From NCBI GenBank assembly GCA_014706295.1, contig JACSVZ010000007.1, forward strand, positions 35,195,633-35,259,632: a DNA stretch of 64,000 nucleotides, in the 5' to 3' direction. The number at the start of each line of letters is the position of its first letter. The stretch's first letter is position 1. Under the pieces are notes generated by a model, which worked only from the letters and a program-made list of their open reading frames with translations, was not told the origin of the DNA and did not search any database. This DNA comes from Lycocorax pyrrhopterus obiensis (lineage: Eukaryota; Chordata; Aves; Passeriformes; Paradisaeidae). Positions 36,577-47,400 of this stretch are shown piece after piece. Position numbers and translations under genes: made by a program.

Positions 36577-36733
36577 TATTCTCATTGTGTCCACAGAGGG
36601 GACTGAGCAGCAGCTGCTGCTGCAGAAGCAGTTCATCTGCCCTGTAAACAGTTCCTGAGACGCCTCTGTAAAAGTCAAGCCAGATGATTTGTCTCTCCAG
36701 ATTGCAAATTTCAGCCAAAAGGCCTGATCCCGG
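36577..36733 (-). other. Candidate internal coding exon (unidentified gene)
   Basis: On the minus strand the acceptor TGTTTGTATTGCAG (plus 36734-36747) has a plausible branch-point word (TTAATGAT) upstream. The 157-bp stretch that follows is GC-richer than its surroundings. It is open in two frames. The phase-0 frame, GLLAEICNLERQIIWLDFYR then a leucine/glutamine-rich helix, looks the more coding-like. A GTGAGA donor follows at 36576-36571, exiting in phase 1. The protein is not recognised. It lies on the same strand as the 9.7-kb candidate, but I cannot show that they belong together. Confidence 0.22.
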
Positions 36734-37287
36734 CTGCAATACAAACATCATTAACATTATCAATGCCATCTGCAGGTGTTAGTAACGTGTTAGTAATATG
36801 CTTGAGCCCTTTCTACATTTGTAGAAGAATATTTTGAAAAAATGGCATCTTACTAAATGAAAACACAATTCTTTAGGACTTTAGGAGAATTCAGAACCAT
36901 GTTTTCAATCTGAGTTTTAGTTATACAGTGAATATATCAAATTACAGTAAGACTGTCCCAGAATCACATTTATGTAGTCTAACTCATGGTGTAACAAGCA
37001 AAGTATACCAGATCACATAAAAGCTGCAGCAATTGGTGCTGATGAAGACACATGATCAATATCATATGCTTAAAATAACTTCTTTCTTAAGGGCAGGCTA
37101 GCAATTTGTCTTAAAGCTTGGATCAAAACCCACAGATCTGAGTGTCATGACGTTGTTTACACAAATGGAAATCGTGTCTCATCACTTCTTCAGCCCAGAA
37201 ACTTTCCTTTATTAATGGAAATGGATTGTGTGAAGAGACAGTGAAGCTTTCTGACAGTTTAGTGCACATGCATCAGCCACATCCAAC
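36734..37287. other. AT-rich unique DNA
   Basis: Apart from the minus-strand acceptor at 36734-36747, nothing recognised. Confidence 0.4.
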
Positions 37288-37389
37288 AGGGAGGGAGGGA
37301 AGGAGAGAGGGAGAGAGGGAGAGAGGGAGGGAGGGAGGGAGGGAGGAAGGAAGGAAGGAAGGAAGGAAGGGAGGGAGGAAGGAAGGAAG
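37288..37389 (+). repeat. 102-bp pure purine (GGGA)n/(GGAA)n tract
   Basis: All 102 bases are G or A. Sub-blocks are GGGAGGGAGGGA, GAGAGGGAGAGAGGG, then five consecutive GGGA units, six GGAA units and more GGGA/GGAA. Multiple G3 runs with one-base spacers mean G-quadruplex potential on the plus strand. Mirror symmetry gives triplex (H-DNA) potential. The Arg/Gly/Glu-rich frame across it is an artefact. Confidence 0.97.
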
Positions 37390-38434
37390 CTGGTTAGTTT
37401 CTCAAAATCAGCATAATCATTGTCTGAGAGGTGACAAAGGAAGTCCTGCTACATTTCTTATCTGATAATTCAAATTCCAATCCTAGCTGAGCCTTTTTCA
37501 TTAGGTTACATTTGGATTATCATTTGTGGGCTTTTTAAATTTTCTAAATTTCTACATGATATTTCTAGTGTTTAATAAAAATAATCAACTACCATAAAAT
37601 CAAGGGCCTAATTTCCAGCGAGCACCTATATGTGTATATGTACGTATGTATATATGCCCCTATATGTTATATGCTATAATACTTTGGGATTACACTTTTG
37701 TGGAATTAGAACAGATGCACGCATTTCATTTTATGTTATAATTCACACATTTTATCTATTTTAGAAAAATATCTCAAAATATAGAATCCCTGGAGGCTCT
37801 TTAAAGCCAAATTTCTTGGAGTAAAAGGCGGAAATGTAACTTTCAACTAGCTTATTTTGGCTCAGGGTTTTTTTGAGGCAGATGTTACAAATGACGAGAC
37901 GTGTCTGTTCTGGGCCTCAGTGTAGAAATCATTCACCGCAGCAGACATAGTCCTTTCAATTTTACTGCCAGTTATGAGCTTGTGAGTAACACAACACAGT
38001 GCCCTGATTAGTTTTTGTTTTCACTCCCTAATGATTATTGGTAGGACTGGAACAGAATGATAAGGATATTCTTCCTGATAAATCTGATTTTGAAAGACAG
38101 TTCACTTTCTATTTCTTTGTTCGCTTGGTTTTGTTAAATTAATCTAGCTATTAGCTCTATCAGACCTTATGAGAACTCATCTGCCTCACCCCTTATTTTC
38201 TTCAGAATGCTTTATTTCTCACAGATCTTTTGTAACACTGTTTTGACTGAGGTCTGAAACACATGAGGAAAACTCAGTGTTACTGAGGGAGCAATTAATA
38301 CGTATAAATAGATTTTTCTGCCTTTCTGTGAATCTTGTGTACCTTTAAAATCTGAATATAATCTATGTTCTGAAGATTTTTTCCTTCATTTTAATTGGGA
38401 GCCTAAAATCTAAGAACCAGTTGTTTGAATTTTC
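37390..38434. other. AT-rich unique DNA
   Basis: A short ATGT/ATAT-rich patch at 37627-37675; nothing else recognised. Confidence 0.45.
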
Positions 38435-38452
38435 TTTTTTTTTTTTTTTTTT
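38435..38452. repeat. Poly-T run (18 bp)
   Basis: Eighteen consecutive T. Not clearly the tail of a retroposed sequence on either side. Confidence 0.9.
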
Positions 38453-38679
38453 GTGACACATGTTTTTAAGTATACTGAAGTCTGTGTCCTGTTTCTACTG
38501 AAACCTGTAGAATATACTGCATATAAACAAGTCAGTTTCCTCTGAGAGCCTCCTAGTTCTTCGTAGCCTCTAGTGGTAATTTCATATAAAATACCCAATA
38601 GGCAACAAATTATTAACAAGTATGACCTTGAAGATGTCCCTTTGAGCAAAGACGTGAGTGAGTGCAGAAGAGTAATTAT

Positions 38680-38768
38680 TCAATGGATAGAGATTTTAAT
38701 TTGCCCAAGATCATGTGACAGAGCCAATGGCTGAGCTTGTGGGTACAGTTCTGGTCTTATCTAAGGTG
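38680..38768 (-). mobile_element. Possible ancient MIR-type SINE relic
   Basis: TTTGCCCAAGATCATGTGAC then AGAGCCAATGGCTGAGCTTG and ACAGTTCTGGTCTTA parallels the reverse complement of the MIR core (cccaaggtcacac...agtggcagagctgg...). It is highly diverged, and the assignment rests on pattern memory. Confidence 0.4.
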
Positions 38769-41700
38769 ATAAAACTTGATTTATTTAATCTACTCCAGTG
38801 TAATGAGGGCTTCAGCCCTGACTGGTGACACTAGATTAGTTACAAGGGAACCCAGTGAACTAGAGTATGATGGTGTTTCAATAATTTTCCTCAATCAGAA
38901 AATTTTTAGATCATGGCCTAATACTGTTTGAAAAAAGATGTAGCAACCACCATTGCGCTCATTATAATAATGATTGCCAGGCTGGTGTTCTACCCCCTTC
39001 ACAAACAAGATGTTCCACACAGAGTTTTGTATGAAATTTGTGCCTTATATAACTGAAAATGAAATGTCTTTACAAATTATTTAGTCTGTCAATGTCAATA
39101 TCTGCATGATTTAGACTACAAAATTCTTTAGACTATTGCAGAATACTCCCTTTTGGCTTTACAGTTACACATTATTAATTATATTTTAATAAATAATAAA
39201 TTAAAACACTCTGTGTTTCAGGATAAATATTTTTATTTATGTTCAGAATGAGTTTTCAGGCCTGAACAGGCTTAAATTTGAGAAACCATTTACATAACTA
39301 AATATTTAAATATCTCATTCCTAGGAAAATTAAAAATTGTTCTGTTTGATCATCTCTATGTCTCTGTTTCGTTCTGAATGGCAAAGTGAATGAAATTGTA
39401 TTATAAGCACTCCTGAAATCCCTGCTTGTATTGTAAAACACCCATTTTCTTGTACTTTTGATGCAATGGAAGGGAACATATCAGCAGTGACTCCAGAATA
39501 TTTGATTTTGAAGAGCAATTATCACTATTAAGTACCTTCTGACATTATCTGTAGAATCACAGGTTTGTTTATGGTCTCAGAAACTGTGGGTATAAAAGAG
39601 AAAGGTTGCTTGCAAAAGCACCAAATTAAAAAATATTCTGACATAATTTTATTCTCCTCTCCTCCATATAGAATAAAAAAACGCTTTATGAGTGATAATT
39701 TTTTTTAGCTGTTTTCCAATCTGAGCTAATCTTTGGTACGTTCTGGGAAAATGAGTTTTGTACTGGTTACAGGCCTTCATCATGGTGCACTATTAAGAAA
39801 GTTAATATTGTGTAATGGTCTTGGTTCCTTTAACTGGATCATTACATTCTGATAAAAAGACTTTGTTATGAAACCTTAATTTTGGGACCATCAGAGTTTC
39901 CTGAAGAACAGCAATAGAATGGACACTTTTAGTGTCTAGTAAAACTGAATCCCCAGAGAAGGCTTTTTCAGTTCAGAAAATATCCATATTTTGTGCAGCA
40001 GCAACTCTACCTTTAAAGCTTAGAAAGGCACACAGAAATTATTTTGTTGTTATAACTTGCAGAAAAGACAGAATTTCTTCATTTTTCTTAAAATTTTCTT
40101 AGGTAGCTGAGGATACACTTGTAAGTATTAAAAGATGTCTTTCTCGATGTGTCTTTCCTTGAATTGCTGTGCTGCAGTTTGCTTTATTTTAACGATGGAG
40201 AAAACTGCAATGTTTGCCAGCTCATTGTATGTTTGTTTCCATTCTTGTTTGCTAAGTACTGATTAAGAACAAAAATTAGTTCTGAAAGCCCAAATGTTTA
40301 TAAAACTGATGGGCAAGAAGCTAAACAAAATGGTGCCTTATTTTCCCTAGCAACAGTCATGCATGATAATAAATGTCACAATGGTTTTTAAAAAAGATGG
40401 TTCATGTTTAGGTTTAGTTATCAAAATCCACAGCATATAGGCTGACAGCTTTTGAAATACATAAACTATTTCTGTCTTTTTTGTTTCCATAGCAACTGAG
40501 TGCTCAAAGCTTTAGTTTTGCACTTGAGGAAGAAAAAAACACCCTCTCAGAGTAGGATCTGGAATAGTCTGGAACAAAAGAATAATGGGGAAAATGGAAA
40601 ATTAAGCAACTACACTGACATCACCACCCTCTCCCTCAAAATAACCCAAAAACCAACCAATCCCAAACAAGCCTAGCACAAAGCTTTTCTCCTTCACTTT
40701 GATGTTATGGTTTTTTTTTAGTTGATGGGTGCTTTGCCTTGGACATTTATGTAATCAAAGACTGGCCCATTTCATTGTGTAGTGCTTCAAGAGAGTAAAA
40801 TGTTCACAGTGACATTTATTTAGATGATCACTTTGTTCACCTTGAAATGGAATTTCATTATAAACATGAGCTTAATAGATACCCTATGTCTTCCTGCATA
40901 AAGAATATTGCTATTCAGAAATGTGTCATTGAGAGTCTGTCACTGTTTCTAGTTTTGATTTGTTTTGCTTAAAAACCTGCTTTAAGGAGGAATGCTGTTT
41001 GTTTCAAAACATTTTGGTAAGATTTTCCACATGAGGGAGACTATTTTACCAAATTGAAAGGGATATTTATGCATACGTAGAAGTATATTTATTTAAGTTG
41101 CAAAACGTTCATCAGGAACAGAATTGAAAGAGAAACGAGGTAGTGGGAGTTATATTTTGTGGATAGTATGTGACTCGGAAGATGCTACAGTTTAAAGGGT
41201 TTCCAAGCATACTCAATTTTGCTGTTTATTTCCTGAAAAAAACAGTAAAGGTAAGAGAATGTGCCTGGACTATTCATCCCCAGCAAGAAGAACTAACAAT
41301 GCACATTCAACAAATGAGGAAACTTGATTGCTTTCAGGCATTCATGGGAATGGATTTAATGTTTTCCATCTATACAAATATGCAGATTTCACCTTAGTCT
41401 TATTCGCTAATTTGTCAAGCACATATAATATTCATGAGAGAAGGTATTGCTACTACATAAAATATACAAACAGATTTTAAGTGCAGTGAAATTTGTTTGA
41501 TCACACTATTTTGTACCATTTCTCTTATAAAATGAACTTGCATGTATTAATCCTTTCTTCTGTGACAGGAGGTATAACTGGAATACATCTATTGTCATAA
41601 GACATCATACTGATTTCAAACTGAACTGTTCTTGAGTTATATTAGGCAAGTTGAAGACATTAAAGATATGTATAACGTGATTCTAAATTCCAAAGATTTC

Positions 41701-41903
41701 ACTTGTCAAAAACATAGCCTCTACTCTAGAACTAGAATTAAATTTGAACTAGCTGCATACAACACTGTGTACAGTATATAAAAAGCCAGTTTAAAATAGG
41801 CTACAGTGGCAGTACATTCCCTTTAGAATATTAACACAGAGTTTTATCAAGGAGGCATTATCTTTAATGTATAATGTCCTGATTAGCCAAAACAGCTTCT
41901 AAA
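38769..41903. other. AT-rich unique DNA
   Basis: No repeat family or gene recognised. Confidence 0.45.
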
Positions 41904-41973
41904 GAGCCATTCCAGTCTATTGGTTAAAGGCCATATAAAATGGCATACAAATGAATATAGTCTGGAATGGCTT
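41904..41973. other. 70-bp imperfect inverted repeat
   Basis: AGCCATTCCAG (41905-41915) is exactly complementary to CTGGAATGGCT (41962-41972). After a T-T mismatch pairing resumes (CTAT/ATAG, 41917-41920 with 41957-41960). A nested 5-bp stem, GCCAT/ATGGC, lies inside the loop (41930-41944). The arms contain CATTCCA and TGGAATG, the TEAD (M-CAT) binding consensus in convergent orientation. Confidence 0.6.
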
Positions 41974-42565
41974 CCTGGTGTCTGTTTTGCTTTGTCGAAC
42001 AAATACATAAAATATTCCCTTTAATAGCTGAAATACATACTGGTTCAGTAGATCATGAAGACATCCTACAGCATACATAATACGTGCCCTTAAAGGAGAG
42101 TAAGCCTTCTGAAATACGCACTACTCTGGTTTGAATGTGGCACTCAAGCTTTTTATGTATACAACGGCCATTTGTAGATACGTCTTTGTGATAAATTTCA
42201 ACCTTCCATCCTATTTATTCTAGTGCTATGATCAGTAAACCTTAGCTTAGATTTAGCTCAATGTGAAAGCTGCAACTACTTCTATTGTCTTATTTTTGGC
42301 TGCTCTACATTTGCAGCTGAGAAAGGAATGGCATCAATCAAAAATTGCCAGATTTGATAAGAAGGAAAATGAGAATTTCATGCACAATACGAAAAATTTG
42401 AAAAAAAATACAGTTTAAATGGTTAATATATCATTAAAAGCTACTTCATCTGCACCAAGAGTTGAATATTTTGTGAACTTTCTAAATTTTTTAATGTTAT
42501 CCACACAGAAATACATCCTGAAAAATCCTTCTTTACTATATATTTGAAAAATAAAACTGTTATTT
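41974..42565. other. AT-rich unique DNA
   Basis: Nothing recognised. Confidence 0.5.
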
Positions 42566-43180
42566 GAGTCGTAGAATCATAAAATGGTTTGGATTCAAAG
42601 AGGCCTTGAAAATCATCCAGTTCCAAGATCTAGTTGTGTGCAGGGATACCTTCAACCAGACCAGGTTGCTCAAATCCCCATCCAACCTGGCCTTGAACAT
42701 CTCCATGGATGGGTCCTCCACAACCTGACTGGGCAATCAGTGTGAGTGCTTCACCACCCTCACAGGAGAGAATTTTCTTCTAACACCCAACTAAATACAC
42801 TCTCTTTCAATTTGAACCCGTTCTCCCTTTCCTCTCATTACATTCCCTCTCTTGTAAACAGTCTCTCTCTGTCTTTCCTCCAAGTTTCGTTCTGGATGGC
42901 CACAATTAGGTGACCCTGAAGCCTTCTCTCTTCCAGGCGGAGCGACACAATTTCTCTCAGCCTTTTCTCACAGGAGAGGTTCTCCATCCCTCTGATCATC
43001 TTGGTGGCCCTCGTCTGGACTCACTCCAATAGGTCCATGTCCTTCCGGCGCTGGGAGCCCAGAGCTGGATGCAGCACTGCAGGTGGGGTCTCACCAGAGC
43101 ACAGCAGAGAGGCAGAATCCCCTCCCTCTCCCTGCTGCCCACACTGCTTTGGATGCAGCCCAGGATATGATTTGGCAATG
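42566..43180 (-). mobile_element. CR1 LINE 3' end, about 615 bp, minus strand
   Basis: Opens with GTAGAATCATAAAATGGTTT. It then shows the reverse-oriented 3' UTR (accaggttgctcaaatcccc) and C-terminal ORF2 region. It ends at the 'ggatgcagcccaggatatga' block. The minus frame at 42996-43178 retains ..[20 protein letters not shown], a CR1 reverse-transcriptase C-terminal signature. It is more diverged than the 33-kb copy and 5'-truncated. Confidence 0.95.
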
Positions 43181-46100
43181 CTATTGGATGCTACACCTTC
43201 TCTGTAATACTGCCAAAATTTCTCAGATAAGTATTCTACTGCTTTATAGGCCAGTGTTTCAGGAACATATACTTATGATGAAATGTACAGAATCTTAAGT
43301 TCTAAGTTACAAATACTGCGTCTGAAGTAATTAGGTACCAAAGCTGCTGATTTCCAGAAGTACCTAAACAAGATAGCCATGTTCTGAAAATCTTTGTGGC
43401 AGCTGATCAGTATAACTAGTTGCCTAATAATTGTAAAATCTGGCCTTAGATATGTGGGTACTAAAAAAAAAACATTACCCTTTACAAGATTGATGGCAAG
43501 ATCTTCCAAAATATTTCTGCACAGAACTCCAAAAAAATTGTTTACTTAGAGCTTAAATATTGTGAAAGAGATGATTTTTCAGCCATTTTGGAAAGATTTT
43601 TTCATAAATTTAACATAGTATGGGCATCCAAACTTCCTGTTAAGTGGAATATACAATACATATTATTCTGAGTCAGTTTCGTACAGTGAGTTTTAAATTA
43701 ACTAATAGACAGATTTAGTGAGAAAGGATAACAGTATGTAGTGACTGATTGAGGTTTAAAATTCCTGCCTTCTTTCTATCTCCTATATTGTTCTGAGTAA
43801 AGTTAGAAAAACCAAAAAGCTTCGGCAAGATATCACTGATGTTGAATTTTTATCTACCTAGATGCATGGCTCTGGGAATCAGTGGACACAGTTCTGACCT
43901 TGTTAAATAATGAATAGATTTTACATAAATGCAGTCTTTTCAAATCTTTCTCTGTTGGACTCTCAGGTACTCTTTTCTCAGTGCTTCACGGCATTGCTGT
44001 TTCATACAGCACGTCAAGAAATTAGGTTGATCCAAAATAATATTTCTTCCAGAACACAAACCCAAGCAATGATACTTGAGATAACTTCATCTAGCTTTTC
44101 ACAATAAGGAGCCTTTGGTACAGAAAGAAGTTGCTGTTATTCCCCTCAGTGCACTTCAGCATGAGGTATTATCAGAATTATTTTATTTCTGTGTACTTTA
44201 TGTTTCTGTCTTTTGCATCAGAATAGGCAAACCAAAAGTCTTAAGTTAGCTTGTATAACTCAAGAGGAAATTATGAAGAAATCCCTTGTCACTAAAACCA
44301 TCTCCTGAAATAATCTGGTGGATTTATAGCTTTCTGTAATCATGGTCAAATTTAGGTTTTGGCTCTGAACCTGTCATTGTTAAAATTTTTCTTGTATTAT
44401 TGTCATGTATTATTTCAATATGTAATGTACTGAACTATAATCTCTAGATGGAAATATATTCTTTCTCAAGTCTTCTGTAAAGAAAATTCCCTTCTATTTT
44501 ATTTTCCAATTTTCCAATTCTCTTCTATATTTTTTTCAAGAGAAGCAGATATTTAAACCTATTTTTTTTTTTTTCCTTAAATTTTTCCAGAACCTTGCAA
44601 TGATGCTTAAGTGAAATGTTCTGGAAGAATTCAAGAAATTCTTCCACACAATTTCTTTAGTACAGCTAAGCCTGTGGCTGCTGTATATGGAGAATAAGAT
44701 GAAAGTCCTTGAGGTATCTTAGTTTTGAAGAAGCAAACAGGTCAAATCTTATCCTTCTTAATCTTCTAGCTCTTCTTGCTCCCGTGCATGTGGATTGTCA
44801 TAAAACATAATGATGTCTGTATATGGTTCAATGTCAGAAATTACTTCTGTTTTAACACAAGGAATATTTACTATTTCAATAAAATACAAATAACAATAAT
44901 ATTTTTAAAATATATGTCGTATTGATATTGTCTTCCATTTTCTTTAAGATTTTAGCACTTTTCAAAACCTACAGAGGAAGTTATGATGTGTAATGGAGGA
45001 GAAATAGAGCACCTTTATTAATAATATAATTAATGTTCCATGGGATCAAATTATGACAGAATGTAAATACAATGTAAAGAATTTAAATATAATGTGTAGA
45101 ATATAATTGCAACAAGTAGAATGCACAACATCTAAATTGAAATATAATTGTTTCAGCATCAATAATCCAGAAAGAAAATGCCAGATCATTCAGTTTTACT
45201 TTGGTTGGGAAACAGATAAATCACTGAATCTTTATTCCTACCTGTCTTTTACGGAAACATATTATTAAGTTGCAGCCAGGAATGAATTTGAATATACTCT
45301 ATGGTTTTATAATATTTTAAATCATACCACCTTTTTGTCTTTTGTTAGTGGCAAACATTCAGGGAGGTATCTCAGGTTTTTCTCTTTTCTTATTGTCATC
45401 TTTGAGCACTTAAACATGAAGCAAGTTCTTTTGTTAATGTTCAGACTGCATTTTCCACTGTTTAATGTTTCAAACAAAACTTTAGGTGTAATGGAAGAAT
45501 TCAAAGCACAAAATGGCTCTGCTCTTGTTAAATCCAATGACTGACCACAAGATGTCTTGAAACAGCAAGCTATATAAATGCTAATAAATGACCACTGTAT
45601 AGATGAAGTACCTAAATGGACTGTAGATGGGAACAAAAGTAAGGAAACTAGCTCCATGCCTCTCCTTTTCCCTCTCTCAGTGAAACATTTCTTTCTTCGT
45701 GGAATCTATCTACAAAGCACACACACAGAACAGAAACAACATTTAGCCTTTTATACCGGCTTGAAATGGCACTACACTCTTATTTTACTCTCTTCTTTAG
45801 TCATTTTTATGACCTTTTCCCAATATAATTTCTCAAGTCACCAGTAGCTGTCCTGCAGTCTTCATTAGATATTCAGACTTTAAAGCAGTCAGAGATTATA
45901 GGGCACAAACATGTCAATGTTTGCACGGTTATAAAGTCCTGGGACATTTTTAAGGACCTATACGCATATAAGAAACTTAAGGTTAAAAATGTTCCTGCTG
46001 GTCCATTTCTTTAGCAAAGAATAAATGTCTGTGTACACCATCATAATTTTTACATTCCTGGGGAGTGTGGGACCTCTGACCCACAGAAGAGAACTAAAAA

Positions 46101-46810
46101 AATAATGACACCAAGAAGCAAAGGAACAGCTGCAGGGTGGAATTTTGTTCTTAGTCTTAGGGACAATGGAATATCCTTTTACAGTTTAAAACAGAAAGTG
46201 TGAAATAGGTGACATAAATGAGGGTACAAGGAAATGGAAGACCGCTGAAGAATGAAAATAATATAGAAATTGTTCTATGTATGTCATATAAAAATATACA
46301 AATTATGTATACCACCAAGGCTAAGAGAATCTCCAAATCAGAAGAAATATGTAGGTAAATTTACATTTGCCCATTTTATCCTCTTGCCTCTCTGCTCATT
46401 CTGAAATATACAAATATCTCCCTCTAAATGCAAATACAGATTAAAGATCTGAAACGATCCTGTATTAGAGTATACAGAATGGTGGTGTTATTTCAAGTAC
46501 TACCATTCAGAAGGTTTCACTTATGCTATTGGGTGGAATCCTTGAGTTTGTCAGTATTGCATAACAAGCATACTAAATTACCTCTCACACAGATTTTTGC
46601 CAGGATGCGAAGGTGTATCTTTTATTGTAAACAAAACTATCAGGACTGGTAGTTTGACAGCAGTGTCAGTCATACTATAAAATTCCAAAGCAAAATGTCA
46701 CTGAAACTTTGGGTGTAAATAGAAACTGAGTTGCACAACTGGAGCACTGCTTTTGAGTGCTACAAGCTTTTCAGAAGAAAGGATGGCAAGAACAGGCAGA
46801 GATGCTGTTT
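43181..46810. other. AT-rich unique DNA
   Basis: Poly-T at 44562-44575 and a loose AATATAAT-type repetition at 45060-45170. The 111-codon minus frame (45322-45657) has no domain or splice context and overlaps a 69-codon plus frame, so I treat both as chance. Confidence 0.45.
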
Positions 46811-46902
46811 AGGTCTAGCAGAAGGTGTCCATGCCCACAGGCATTGGAACTGGATGATCTTTAAGGTCCCTTCCAACCTAAGTCTCCATTATTCTATGAT
46901 CT
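46811..46902 (+). mobile_element. CR1 LINE 3' tail, plus strand
   Basis: 'aggtctagcagaaggtgtcc', 'ggaactggatgatctttaag', 'gtcccttccaacctaag', then ATTATTCTATGAT. This is a typical CR1 3' terminus, about 90 bp long. Confidence 0.92.
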
Positions 46903-47167
46903 CAGGCAGTATTTGAGCTGGTTTCTCATCTATTTCAGAAAGATGATAAACAAAACTGTGTAAAAATACTGGTCATAAGTCTTTGGTACAGTCTTTTCCA
47001 CTTGGCACTCAAATTTTCTCTATGTACCTGTTTGACATTAACAGTTGAATATTACCAGAGAAGAAAAAAATGTGGAAATCACTCCGCAATAAAAAGTAAA
47101 GATAGCAAATGTCATTGAGTTAGATTTGTATGGCAAATCACCCAAAGGAAAACAGATTTAAACTTAT
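46903..47167. other. Unique DNA
   Basis: Nothing recognised. Confidence 0.5.
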
Positions 47168-47205
47168 CTTTGTTTGTTTGTTTGTTTGTTTGTTTGTTTG
47201 TTTGT
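47168..47205. repeat. (TTTG)9 microsatellite
   Basis: Nine perfect TTTG units directly abutting the 3' end of a minus-strand CR1. Confidence 0.95.
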
Positions 47206-47400
47206 CACAGAATCACAGAATGCATGAAGCTTGAAAGGACCAGTGGAGGTCATCTGGTCCAACATCTCTACTCAAGAAGGGTTATCTAAAGTAGAATGCC
47301 CAGGACCATACCCAGACAACTTTTAAAATATCCACGGATGGAGATTCCCCAACAAGTCTTGGCAACCTGTTCCAGTGATTCAAATTAGTGAGCTGATGAG
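47206..47400 (-). mobile_element. CR1 LINE 3' fragment (older subfamily), minus strand
   Basis: CACAGAATCACAGAATGCATG, 'ggaccagtggaggtcatctg', 'gtccaacatctctactcaag' and 'gatggagattccccaac' match the reverse 3' UTR of an older CR1 subfamily, as at 3258-3445. It fades near 47400. Confidence 0.88.

Noticed and set aside
37226..37465. Arg/Gly/Glu-rich 79-codon frame
   Set aside because: Translation of the pure purine tract; low-complexity artefact.
45322..45657. 111-codon minus-strand frame
   Set aside because: Overlaps an open plus-strand frame. Composition is not coding-like and no domain or splice signals support it.
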